From Bacteroides_E sp964528875 (GTDB taxonomy: Bacteria; Bacteroidota; Bacteroidia; Bacteroidales; Bacteroidaceae), in contig CAZGUI010000005.1 in the NCBI GenBank assembly GCA_964528875.1, positions 16,603 to 80,602 on the forward strand: DNA of 64,000 nucleotides, read 5' to 3'. A model generated the notes under the pieces. It saw only the letters and a list, made by a program, of their open reading frames with translations, did not search any database and was not told the DNA's origin. A program made the position numbers and the translations under genes. Below, one piece after another: positions 1 through 8,612 of the stretch (position 1 is the stretch's first letter; each line of letters starts with the position of its first letter).

Positions 1-2204
1 TGACCCGTTGGAACTTCAAAGGTTATGCGCACTCTAAAGATATGAAACTAGGTGAATTATTAGATGAGGTAGTGACCGCTAAGGAGTTTTCCATTCAGCC
101 TTATTTCCCTCGCTTTGTTCGTCAGGGCGACCGGGTAGTACTATCTTCCGTGTTGACCAATCAGTCGGACAAACAAGAGAGTGGAACAGTTAGTTTTGTG
201 TTGTTTGACCCTTTTACTAATAAAGTATTAGTAGAACAAAAACAAGACTTCTCAGTTGAGGCTCAAAAGACTCAAGGGGTGAGTTTTACTTTTGATGTTC
301 CCGAAGAGAACGAAGTTATAGCTTGTCGTATCATAGCTAAAGGAAAGAACTTTAGCGATGGTGAGCAGCAGGCTTTACCCGTTTTGTCCCGTCGTGTTGC
401 CTTGACCGAAAGTGAGACATTCTTTGTTCGAGATGAAAATGAGAAGAAAATTGCATTGAATCAGTTGTTCAACAAAGGTAGTTCAACAGCCACACATAAA
501 GAGATGACGTTAGAATTTAGTGGTAACCCGGCGTGGCTCGCCATTCAGGCACTTCCTGTATTACAACAACCCCAAAGTGAGAATGCTATCTCTTGGGCTG
601 CTGCATTGTATGCCAATGAAGTTGCATCTTATATTCTAAACAGTAATCCTACAATTAAAAAGACTTTGGATGCCTGGCAAAAACAAAACATAGGTAAAGA
701 GGATTTATTAACTCCTTTGATGAAAAATAGAGAGTTAAAGAGTATTCTTCTTGAAGAATCTCCTTGGTTATTAGATGCTAAAACTGAGGCAGAACAACAA
801 GCTCGTTTGCAAACACTTTTCGATATGAATCAGGTGTTAAATAACAGATATACAGCAGAGCTTCGATTGAAGGAGTTACAACTGTGGGATGGTGGCTGGA
901 GTTGGTTTAAGGGGATGACAGGAAGTAAATACATCACCTCTTTTGTAATGGAGACTCTTATACGGCTCGATCAATTAGTGGGGCAGGAGGTTTCTGATGA
1001 AACCAAAGAGATGAGGGCTCTAGCTATAGACTATCTCCACCGTGAAGGAAAGAAAGAGTATGAACGAATCAACCAATTAAAAATGAAACGGTTGACTGAT
1101 ACAGGATTAAGATATCTTTATTTAGTAGCTTTAGGAGATTTGAAGGTACCTACAGAATATCAACCTGCATATAATGGGTTCGTAAAATTAGCTCCTTTCT
1201 TCTTAAACGAGGGGACTATTGCACAAAAAGCTAAGGCAGCTTATGTTTTGAATTACAATGGAAAAACCAAAGAAGCCAAAGAAATTTTAGCTTCATTGAA
1301 AGAATATTTGGTTCAGACCGAGGAAAAAGGAATGTATTTTAGTCAGCTGGATGGACAATCTACGCTTTGGGGTGCAAACAAAATAGCCTCTCATGTTTAT
1401 GTTTTGGAAGCGTTTGATGAAATAATGAAAGATGAAGAGGTAGTAAACGAAATGAAACTTTGGCTGTTGAGTCAAAAGAGAACACAACAATGGGAAAGTC
1501 CAATATCTACAGTTGATGCAGTGTATGCTTTGATGTTTAGAGGTAGAGCGGACTTTTCTTCTGACAAAAAAATAACCTTAAGTTATGGAAAGGAAACCAT
1601 TGATGTACAAAAGACTTCATTATTACCTTCTGTGGCGTATGTGAAAAAAGCAATTACTAAAGATAAGAAAGGTCAGTTTCCTAAAGAACTAAAAGTCAAA
1701 CAAGAGAACAAAGGTTTTGCCTGGGGTGCTGTATATGCGCAATTCCAGGAAGATGTTGCTCAGGTTCAAACACACGGAAAGGAATTAAAAGTGGAAAAAC
1801 AACTTTATGTGGAGCGTTTGAATAATGGGGTAAAGACTTTGAAGCCTATCACTGCTAATGAATCGTTGAAAGTAGGTGATATTGTAGTATCTCGTTTGAT
1901 TTTAACTACTGACAGAGCGTTAGACTTTGTTCACTTGAAAGATGAACGGGGAGCTTGCTTTGAACCTATTGAATCGCTTTCGGGTTATCAATGGGGGAAA
2001 GAGCTAGCTTATTACTTAGATGTGAAAGATGCTTCCACAAATTATTACATTGATTCTTTAGCTAAAGGAGTAAAAGTAATAGAGAATCATTATCGGGTAG
2101 CACGTCAGGGAGAGTATGAAGGAGGTATTGTTACTTTTCAATCGGTTTATGTACCCGAATTTACCGCATATGCAGCGTCGCAACGTATAGTCGTTCAAGA
2201 ATAA
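1..2204 (+). CDS. alpha-2-macroglobulin family protein, C-terminal part (5' truncated by window edge)
   Basis: The reading frame is open from the first bases, so the first internal ATG (position 42) is not the true start; about 734 C-terminal residues are visible. The stretch beginning TRWNFKGYAHSKDMK, followed by QPYFPRFVRQGD, is typical of the A2M domain of bacterial alpha-2-macroglobulins. It is followed by a helical thioester-type domain containing QALPVLQQPQSENAISW and GGWSWFKGMTGS, and then by the C-terminal receptor-like domain. Family members are large periplasmic or envelope-anchored proteins thought to trap proteases. Where thioester-bearing members have a CxEQ motif after the QALP segment, this protein has SENAIS, so no thioester is expected. 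A strong hairpin terminator follows the stop codon. Confidence 0.85.
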   Translation, partial: TRWNFKGYAHSKDMKLGELLDEVVTAKEFSIQPYFPRFVRQGDRVVLSSVLTNQSDKQESGTVSFVLFDPFTNKVLVEQKQDFSVEAQKTQGVSFTFDVPEENEVIACRIIAKGKNFSDGEQQALPVLSRRVALTESETFFVRDENEKKIALNQLFNKGSSTATHKEMTLEFSGNPAWLAIQALPVLQQPQSENAISWAAALYANEVASYILNSNPTIKKTLDAWQKQNIGKEDLLTPLMKNRELKSILLEESPWLLDAKTEAEQQARLQTLFDMNQVLNNRYTAELRLKELQLWDGGWSWFKGMTGSKYITSFVMETLIRLDQLVGQEVSDETKEMRALAIDYLHREGKKEYERINQLKMKRLTDTGLRYLYLVALGDLKVPTEYQPAYNGFVKLAPFFLNEGTIAQKAKAAYVLNYNGKTKEAKEILASLKEYLVQTEEKGMYFSQLDGQSTLWGANKIASHVYVLEAFDEIMKDEEVVNEMKLWLLSQKRTQQWESPISTVDAVYALMFRGRADFSSDKKITLSYGKETIDVQKTSLLPSVAYVKKAITKDKKGQFPKELKVKQENKGFAWGAVYAQFQEDVAQVQTHGKELKVEKQLYVERLNNGVKTLKPITANESLKVGDIVVSRLILTTDRALDFVHLKDERGACFEPIESLSGYQWGKELAYYLDVKDASTNYYIDSLAKGVKVIENHYRVARQGEYEGGIVTFQSVYVPEFTAYAASQRIVVQE

Positions 2205-2232
2205 ATATGAAAGTGTAATTCGATCGGTTTTT

Positions 2233-2283
2233 AAGGGAGTTTAAGTGTGAAAAGTAAACATTCACGATTGAACTCCCTTTTTT
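2233..2283 (+). terminator. rho-independent terminator after the A2M gene
   Basis: The arms AAGGGAGTT (2233-2241) and AACTCCCTT (2271-2279) are perfectly complementary and run into a T tract. The hairpin lies just downstream of the A2M stop codon, with a long loop. Confidence 0.7.
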
Positions 2284-2297
2284 CAATTAAAATCTTC

Positions 2298-2305
2298 TAT
2301 TTTTG
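2298..2305 (+). promoter_or_regulatory. candidate -7 promoter box for the DUF1573 gene
   Basis: TATTTTTG matches the Bacteroidetes primary sigma factor -7 consensus TAnnTTTG. It lies 32 bp before the ATG and directly after a terminator. No clear -33 TTTG is present at the expected distance. Confidence 0.4.
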
Positions 2306-2337
2306 TATTTAGAACAAAATGATTAGACCCCTAATTT

Positions 2338-3378
2338 ATGAAACGATTATTATTTTTATTCTATATATATATATTTGCCTACGGAGTAACCTTAGCACAA
2401 CCCCGATTAACATCAGACGTACAAACCATAGCGGTGGGGCAAGTACAGTGGAAAGACCCCATACGAGTGAAGTATACTCTGACCAATACAGGGGATTCAC
2501 CTTTGGTGCTAACCGATGTTACTACCTCGTGTGCTTGTGCGGTAGCCTATTGGACACAAAGTCCCATATCACCTCAATCTCAAGGTATCATTGAAGTTGA
2601 GTTTGATGCGGAGATGTTAGGCTCGTTCCATAAATCTGTGGCAATTTATAGTAACTCAACTCCTAGTTTGGTTTATTTATATTTTACTGGAGAGGTGGTC
2701 AGTGAAATTACCGATTTCTCTAAATCTCATCCTTATAATATGGGAAATATTTTGCTGGATAAAAAAGATTTAATCTTCCCTGAAACTTATATAGGAGACA
2801 AGAAAGCAATATCTATGAATATAGTGAATCAAACAGGAGTGAGTTATCGTCCGGTTATAATGCATCTGCCTTCTTTTGTTGAGATGAATGCAGAACCTGA
2901 AATTTTACAAAAAGGAGAAAAAGGAACGCTTACTTTTACATTGAATGCCGAGAAACAGTTGGGATATGGATTGTATGAAACTCCTGTCTATCTTTCCCGC
3001 TTTTTGGGGGATAAGGTGGAAAAAGACAATGAAATGTTGCTAAGTGTAATGATTTTGCCTCATAAACCGTTAGTACAAAGCCAATCGGCTCAACTTAAAA
3101 TAGCTTCAAATACGTTGGATTTCAGCTCAAAACATAAAACCTCTGAAACCATTCAAATTATGAATAGTGGAAAATCAGAATTAGTGATTTATAAAGTACA
3201 GGTTTTCCATCCTTCGGTAAAGATTCAGCTGAACAAAAATAAAATACACCCTGGTCAACAGGCTAAGCTGAAGATCAGTATTGATAAAACAGTTAAAGGA
3301 AATAACGGTGAAGAAAAAATAATATTGATAACCAATGATCCTGTTTTCCCCAGTAAAGAGATTATTATAAAACGATAA
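2338..3378 (+). CDS. DUF1573 domain exported protein
   Basis: The protein has 346 aa and an N-terminal signal peptide (hydrophobic residues 4-15, likely cleavage near LAQ at 19-21). The first domain has the DUF1573 hallmark: a TNTGDSPL strand followed by TSCACA, where most family members have a similar short Cys-containing motif. Two further Ig-like beta-sandwich segments follow, the last with SGKSELVIYKV and KIHPGQQAKL, which resemble MSP/ASPM-like folds. No enzymatic motif is seen. Such proteins are common in Bacteroidetes envelopes and their function is unknown. The meaB gene starts 5 bp after the stop, so the two are probably co-transcribed, although no functional link is evident. The start is the first ATG with a signal peptide. 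Confidence 0.8.
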   Translation: MKRLLFLFYIYIFAYGVTLAQPRLTSDVQTIAVGQVQWKDPIRVKYTLTNTGDSPLVLTDVTTSCACAVAYWTQSPISPQSQGIIEVEFDAEMLGSFHKSVAIYSNSTPSLVYLYFTGEVVSEITDFSKSHPYNMGNILLDKKDLIFPETYIGDKKAISMNIVNQTGVSYRPVIMHLPSFVEMNAEPEILQKGEKGTLTFTLNAEKQLGYGLYETPVYLSRFLGDKVEKDNEMLLSVMILPHKPLVQSQSAQLKIASNTLDFSSKHKTSETIQIMNSGKSELVIYKVQVFHPSVKIQLNKNKIHPGQQAKLKISIDKTVKGNNGEEKIILITNDPVFPSKEIIIKR

Positions 3379-3382
3379 AAGT

Positions 3383-4477
3383 ATGAATCATCCTGAGAAT
3401 GATAAGCAATATAAAGGTTTAATTGTGAATTCGGGAGTTTCGAAACCCTCTTCTGTGAACCCGGCCTACAATAAAAAACGAAAGCGTGCCAAAGAATATT
3501 CTCTCTCTGATTATGTAGAAGGTATACGCAAAGGGGACGTTGCTCTATTGAGTAGGGCTGTAACGCTGATAGAAAGCGTGAATCCTGATCATTATGCTTT
3601 GGCACAAGAAGTCATTGAAAAATGTCTTCCTTATGCCGGTAAATCGTATCGTATTGGGATAAGTGGAGTTCCGGGGGCAGGTAAAAGTACCTCCATCGAT
3701 GCCTTTGGATTACATGTTTTGGAGCGAGGAGGAAAGTTGGCTGTTCTAGCCATTGACCCAAGTAGTGAGCGAAGTAAAGGGAGCATATTAGGGGATAAGA
3801 CACGTATGGAAAAACTTTCCGTCCATCCTCGTTCTTTTATTCGTCCCAGCCCTTCAGAAGGTTCATTAGGAGGTGTGGCTCGTAAAACTCGCGAGAGCAT
3901 CGTGTTGTGTGAGGCAGCAGGTTATGATACTATTTTTGTGGAAACCGTTGGAGTCGGACAGAATGAAACGGCTGTACACTCCATGGTGGATTTCTTCTTG
4001 TTGATTCAACTGGCAGGCACAGGTGATGAGTTACAGGGTATTAAACGAGGAATTATGGAGATGGCAGATGGTATCGTAATTAATAAAGCCGATGGCGATA
4101 ATGTTCAAAAGTCGGAATTAGCTGCCAATCAATATCGTAATGCATTGCATCTGTTTCCCCCGGCAGAATCGGGTTGGATACCTAAAGTGATGACTTACTC
4201 AGGTTTTTATAACCTAAGAGTAAAAGAGGTGTGGGATATGATTTATGAGTACAGAGATTTTGTTAAAGACAATGGTTATTTTGATTATCTCCGGAACGAG
4301 CAAAATAAGTATTGGATGTACGAATCTATCAATGAGAAACTAAAAAATAATTTCTACAACAACGAAGAGATTCAAGCTTTATTGAAAGAGCAGGAAGAAC
4401 AAGTGAGAATAGGAAAAATCACCAGCTTCCAAGCAGCTAATACATTGTTGGATACCTACTTTAAGGGATTAGTTTAA
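3383..4477 (+). CDS. meaB: methylmalonyl-CoA mutase-associated GTPase MeaB (ArgK family)
   Basis: This 364 aa G3E-family P-loop GTPase protects and reloads the adenosylcobalamin-dependent methylmalonyl-CoA mutase. Visible motifs are the Walker A GVPGAGKS (residues 95-102), the family-specific DPSSERSKGSILGDKTRM, ETVGVGQNE in the switch region, and the guanine-specificity motif NKAD (residues 234-237). The length is slightly above the usual 320-340 aa because of a basic N-terminal tail. The start is the ATG 5 bp after the DUF1573 stop. The mutase genes (mutA/mutB) are not in the window. The older name ArgK (an arginine transport kinase) is not supported for this family. The MeaB assignment is firm on motifs. 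Confidence 0.93.
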   Translation: MNHPENDKQYKGLIVNSGVSKPSSVNPAYNKKRKRAKEYSLSDYVEGIRKGDVALLSRAVTLIESVNPDHYALAQEVIEKCLPYAGKSYRIGISGVPGAGKSTSIDAFGLHVLERGGKLAVLAIDPSSERSKGSILGDKTRMEKLSVHPRSFIRPSPSEGSLGGVARKTRESIVLCEAAGYDTIFVETVGVGQNETAVHSMVDFFLLIQLAGTGDELQGIKRGIMEMADGIVINKADGDNVQKSELAANQYRNALHLFPPAESGWIPKVMTYSGFYNLRVKEVWDMIYEYRDFVKDNGYFDYLRNEQNKYWMYESINEKLKNNFYNNEEIQALLKEQEEQVRIGKITSFQAANTLLDTYFKGLV

Positions 4478-5016
4478 TTCAATCAACCAACTTTCTTTTT
4501 TGGAAAGCTTTATTTTCATAAAATCGAACCATTGTGTTTTCTAAGGCCACACAATCTTAATTGGAACTATTAAAGTCAAGTTTATTCCTTCTTCTATAGG
4601 CTAACTGATTGTCTATTATCTATATATATACTTTATCAGCAATTAAAAAATGCAGACTGAAGAGATATATTCTAGATCGAAGAAATTATACTGTCAAGAC
4701 CACTAACCTGAGTTCGATTAATAAAAGAGTGGATATCCTAACTTATTTTAGACAATCAGTTAGGATATTCAATTAACAAATAAATGTGATTGTAAAACAC
4801 AGAAGTTTTTCAGGAGTACTGCTCTACATAATGGCTGGAGAATGACATTTGTTGAGTATTTAATTTGATTCGTTTCATTAGTAAGTGTAATAAACACCTA
4901 TAAATCAGGTAATAATGAAGCAGCTTTGAGGGGGATTGTCGTGCAAAGGTCTTCCTTTGTTTGTTTTTTATGTTATTAGTCATAACATAATGCAATGTAA
5001 TAATTAAATGAAAGAA
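4478..5016. other. intergenic region without a convincing gene
   Basis: This interval of about 540 bp between meaB (plus) and the convergent pectate lyase gene (minus) has no supported coding sequence. It contains a 15-bp inverted repeat pair and an overlapping hairpin (listed separately). A short minus-strand open frame (4810-4995) shows no recognisable domain. Confidence 0.6.
4601..4763. repeat. 163-bp segment bounded by 15-bp perfect inverted repeats (MITE-like or structured RNA)
   Basis: CTAACTGATTGTCTA (4601-4615) is the exact reverse complement of TAGACAATCAGTTAG (4749-4763). The right copy can instead pair with ATATCCTAACT at 4733-4743, giving an 11-bp stem with AGTTAGGATAT at 4758-4768. 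So two mutually exclusive foldings exist. No clear target-site duplication is seen and there is no coding capacity. It may be a small non-autonomous element or a fold-switching transcript end. Confidence 0.45.
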
Positions 5017-5051
5017 AAGAGGTTGAGTATAATAAGAATACTCAACCTCTT
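5017..5051 (-). terminator. terminator hairpin after the pectate lyase gene
   Basis: The arms AAGAGGTTGAGTAT (5017-5030) and ATACTCAACCTCTT (5038-5051) form a perfect 14-bp stem with a 7-nt loop. It lies about 40 bp past the stop of the minus-strand lyase, and the minus-strand tail is T-rich (TTCTTTCATTT). Confidence 0.75.
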
Positions 5052-5089
5052 CTACTTTAATTTCAAGCTTTCATATATAGTTCATATTT

Positions 5090-6661
5090 TTACTTTTGAC
5101 TATCTGTGATATCCTTTACTAGACTATTAATATAGACTTCAATATTATCATATGCAGTACTTAAATTCCGTTGGTTTGCATCATTTTTTTGTGGATTTAG
5201 ATTCATACTTATTTCCCATTCATCAGGCATACCATCATTGTCTGAATCAAGTGGAGCTTCTTCTTGTTTTAAATTAGGCCATGCACTCCAATCATGTGCT
5301 GCTCCTAAAGGTTTTAAATCTTCTTGACTATCAATTAATCCAAACTTTGGGTGATTCTTGCTTTTCCAATCTATGTTCGATTCCGGATAATTGTTTCCAT
5401 ATCCATTGTATTTTGATAATCCTTTAAATTGAGCAGTTCCGGTCTTTGTTTCCTCAATAATTCTTTCATCTATATCGTCTCTATGTAAAGAGTGTCCTGC
5501 ATATTGTAATACTTTTTCATATGCTAATTCAGCTGTATGAGTATTTATTGGTGATAAATTTAAAGGACTGGTTAATTCTATTAGAGTTCTGTCTGCCTGT
5601 ATATATCCTTCTTCTGCTGATCTATTGTTGATTTTTACACCTAACCAATTGTTTTCAGAGACTAGAGAATTGTCATTAAAAGTGTTTCCTGAAATGTATA
5701 GTTTTCCCCATATCCCCTTGATAGCATCAAAGACGCCACCTCCAGGGCTCACATCATAGCCAATTAAATTTGTTTTTATTTTATTGTCTGTTGCTGGTCC
5801 TGGTTTGTAATAGTTATTTATAATATTGATTTGCATAGCTTCACCACCATAACAACCATTTCCACTCCAATTATAGAAAACATTATTTCTAAGATCAACT
5901 TTATCTGTACCCATATTCTTTGCTCCTGGACCAAAGCGAGGAGTTCGACTATCATGATGAGCCATTAAATTATGGTGGAAAGAGGCATTAACACCACCCC
6001 AGATTGCACCATATCCATGAGGTCCTTTGGAGTGATTTGAGAGCCTTAGGCTTTCAGATATTATGCACCATTGCATTGTGAAATTTGTATTGTCATAAAA
6101 AGAGGCACATTCATCAGTACTCCAACTTATAGAACAATGATCAATGATAACATTATCTGTTTGACGTCCTCCTAGTGCATCATCACCATCTGATCCTGTG
6201 CTAATTTTGTCTCCCATTCTAAATCTCATATAACGTATAATAATGTTATCTGCTGATACACTTACGGGAAAATTGGCAATACATATACCATCTCCTGGGG
6301 CAGTTTGTCCTGCTATTGTTAGATCACCATTTTTTATACTTATGGCTGATTTTAGATAAATTGTTCCAGAAACATTGAATACTATAATTCGTTTCTCTTT
6401 TTGTTCAATTGCATGTCTAAAGGTTCCTTTTTTGTTGGAGTCTTCTAAGCTATTAACTATATATACTTTTCCCCCACGACCACCGGTAGCATTCATTCCT
6501 CCTCCTTCAGCACCAGGAAAAGCATAAGCATCTTCTTTTATTGGATTAAATTCAGATTCATTTGGAGGTGTAGGTTTTTTGCTTGGACTTTCAAAAATAT
6601 TAGATGTTTCAGTGCATGCAATTAATGCAAATAATATGATTAGTATGAATATTTTTTTCAT
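5090..6661 (-). CDS. PL1 family pectate lyase, lipoprotein
   Basis: The protein has 523 aa. A lipoprotein signal peptide has the lipobox LIAC, with Cys16 as the lipidated residue. The right-handed beta-helix starts at AYAFPGAEGGG. It shows TIAGQTAPGDG, NVIIDHCSISWSTDE (calcium-site region) and HHDSRTPRFG, where the Arg of SRTPR (near residue 238) matches the catalytic Arg of PL1 lyases. VFYNW and NYYKPGPAT follow. The C-terminus has DSDNDGMPDEWE, a calcium-binding thrombospondin type 3-like repeat common in secreted Bacteroidetes enzymes. It would cleave polygalacturonate by beta-elimination at the cell surface or in the periplasm. It is the last gene of a susC-susD-DUF-lyase operon and is clearly homologous to the lyase at 15129-16649. 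Confidence 0.9.
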   Translation of the reverse strand: MKKIFILIILFALIACTETSNIFESPSKKPTPPNESEFNPIKEDAYAFPGAEGGGMNATGGRGGKVYIVNSLEDSNKKGTFRHAIEQKEKRIIVFNVSGTIYLKSAISIKNGDLTIAGQTAPGDGICIANFPVSVSADNIIIRYMRFRMGDKISTGSDGDDALGGRQTDNVIIDHCSISWSTDECASFYDNTNFTMQWCIISESLRLSNHSKGPHGYGAIWGGVNASFHHNLMAHHDSRTPRFGPGAKNMGTDKVDLRNNVFYNWSGNGCYGGEAMQINIINNYYKPGPATDNKIKTNLIGYDVSPGGGVFDAIKGIWGKLYISGNTFNDNSLVSENNWLGVKINNRSAEEGYIQADRTLIELTSPLNLSPINTHTAELAYEKVLQYAGHSLHRDDIDERIIEETKTGTAQFKGLSKYNGYGNNYPESNIDWKSKNHPKFGLIDSQEDLKPLGAAHDWSAWPNLKQEEAPLDSDNDGMPDEWEISMNLNPQKNDANQRNLSTAYDNIEVYINSLVKDITDSQK

Positions 6662-6804
6662 AATACAATGTGTTTTTGTAAGCTTACTAGTATTTTACTT
6701 GTTTACAAGGAGTCAAAGAACTTTGATTTGACTCCTTGTAGTTAAAATGTGAATATCTGTTCGTAGCTCTAATTATACAAACTTGTTTTATAATTTAATC
6801 TCCT

Positions 6805-8594
6805 TTAATCTGTCCACCAGCGTGGATCTCCTACTTTGCCATCACCTTCAAAACGTACTTGAGGATTAAAGTGAAAATCTCCATTATAAGAATCCATAAA
6901 GAGTTCTTCTGAAGAAATCTCTAGAATCTTAGCATCATTAAATTTTCTCGTGTTTTCTATCAAATCCGAAGTTAGATAACACCCAGCAAAACTTAAATAA
7001 TTAGTATAATCACCATTTCCTGAATTAATTTTTCCTCCCGCGTTATTTCCAGTAAAGATTACACCTGTTACTGTTATGTTTTTAGGTTGTTTATCTAGGC
7101 GTAGAACCTTAGGCATGTTTACAGTATAATTACAGAACGTTGATTGTGTGAATCTAATTTCATCTACTTGTAAACGTACATCCATCACTTGATCTCCAAT
7201 GTTGAATAAAGTACTTTTTTCAATTATTATACTTCCTAGTGATTTAAGTTTTCCTATGTTTAATAAGCCATAACCACTTAATCCTACATTTTTAATAAAA
7301 CAATTATTAATATTAATGCGTTCGATGGATGTCTTATCTGTATTAGCTCTAATAAGACTTCTTGGGATTTCACTTATGTAGCAACCTTCAAAGGTTATAT
7401 TTTCAAAACAATTCTCATTATTTATTTCTATTAGAAATTGTGAGTTCCCATCACTTTCAATGTCTATATATTGTAAATATAGATTTTCCATTGGAGAAGA
7501 AAATACAAATTTTGAAATTTTAAGTTTGGGTGTTTTGTTATTAATTACATTACCTGATAAGTATAAATTTTTAATGTTAGCAGGTATTTTTAGTTCATTT
7601 ATTTCGTAAATATAATTATTGTTAAATGATAATGTAACATCAGGGCTACTTACTTCAGTGAGTAGGGTATTTATATCATCTTCAGGCATTACTTGTATGT
7701 TTTCTCCAGAAGATGATCCTAGAGTCTTAAATCTATAACTGCCTCTGCGAACCTTATCTTTGAATATATATGCAAGATAATTTGTACCAAGTTTTAAATC
7801 ATTTATAACAAGTTCTCCATTTTCTTTTTCTGTAGGTGATAATTCGTGAGGTTTAGCCCAGATTGTATCTGTCTTAACATTTTCATCTTCTTCTCCAGAT
7901 ACAGTTTGTACTAATTCTGCATATTCAATATGAGTTACTGATTCATTTTCAATCCATTGTAAAGTAACACTTGTTGTTCCTGGAGTGGCATTAGTGAATA
8001 GTTGTTCATCTGTAGTATCAAAAAATAATTCTACATATCCAGATTCAAGGTCTTGATTCTCATCTATAGCCCTCATACGCACTGAATATCTTGTTGTACC
8101 ATTTAAATCTTTGAAAATGGTTCGATATTCAGTTTTTACAGCTGTATTTTCTTTGTTATAAGGAGTTAATGTATNNNNNNNNNNNNNNNNNNNNNNNNNN
8201 NNNNNNNNNNNNNNNNNNNNNNNNNNNNNNNNNNNNNNNNNNNNNNNNNNNNNNNNNNNNNNNNNNNNNNNNNNGTTCGATATTCAGTTTTTACAGCTGT
8301 ATTTTCTTTGTTATAAGGAGTTAATGTATCTGTTAAAATTTCTATCGTATTAACAATGTTGTCAAAAAGTAAACTATCTCCTTCACTAAATTCAAATATA
8401 TATTTTGTTGCATTATTTACTCCTCTATAGCTTAAAATTGCATAGGTGGGTTTTACTTCAATTACTTCAAATTTAGTTGATCGGAACAATCTTTCGTGTC
8501 CTTCTTCAATAGGCCAATTATTACTATCTTCACAAGAGAGCGTTGTGAAAGATAATATCCCTATTAATATATATAATAATCTTCTTATTTTCAT
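6805..8594 (-). CDS. fibronectin III and DUF4957/DUF5123-like PUL lipoprotein (interrupted by an assembly gap)
   Basis: As printed, the gene is split by 100 Ns (8175-8274). The 55 bases on each side are identical; removing the Ns and one copy (155 bp) gives one uninterrupted frame of 544 aa, joining KTEYR directly to TIFKDLNGTTRYSVRMRA. The N-terminus is a lipoprotein signal with LSC and Cys21. Residues of about 30-175 look like fibronectin type III strands. The remainder is a beta-helix-like region (EISGNVINNKT-type turns, GCYISEIPRS, INNCFIKNVG). It ends in DGKVGDPRWWTD, like the C-termini of DUF5123 proteins that accompany pectin PULs. No catalytic residues are evident; a surface glycan-binding role is an inference. 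It lies between susD and the pectate lyase in one operon. Confidence 0.75.
8120..8329. repeat. 55-bp identical flanks around a 100-N gap (assembly overlap)
   Basis: Bases 8120-8174 and 8275-8329 are identical over 55 bp and enclose 100 Ns. The repeat is best read as one locus duplicated by scaffolding of overlapping contig ends, because collapse restores the reading frame. Confidence 0.9.
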
Positions 8595-8612
8595 GATTTT
8601 ATTTCTTTACAG

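Noticed and set aside
4690..4725. tRNA-like motif GAGTTCGATTA
   Set aside because: No cloverleaf can be built around it and no acceptor stem is found.
4810..4995. Minus-strand open frame of 61 aa in the intergenic region
   Set aside because: Low-complexity composition, no signal or domain, and it overlaps structured AT-rich DNA.
8082..8594. Two separate small lipoprotein genes around the first gap
   Set aside because: The 55-bp duplicated flanks and the restored frame show one gene split by an assembly artefact.
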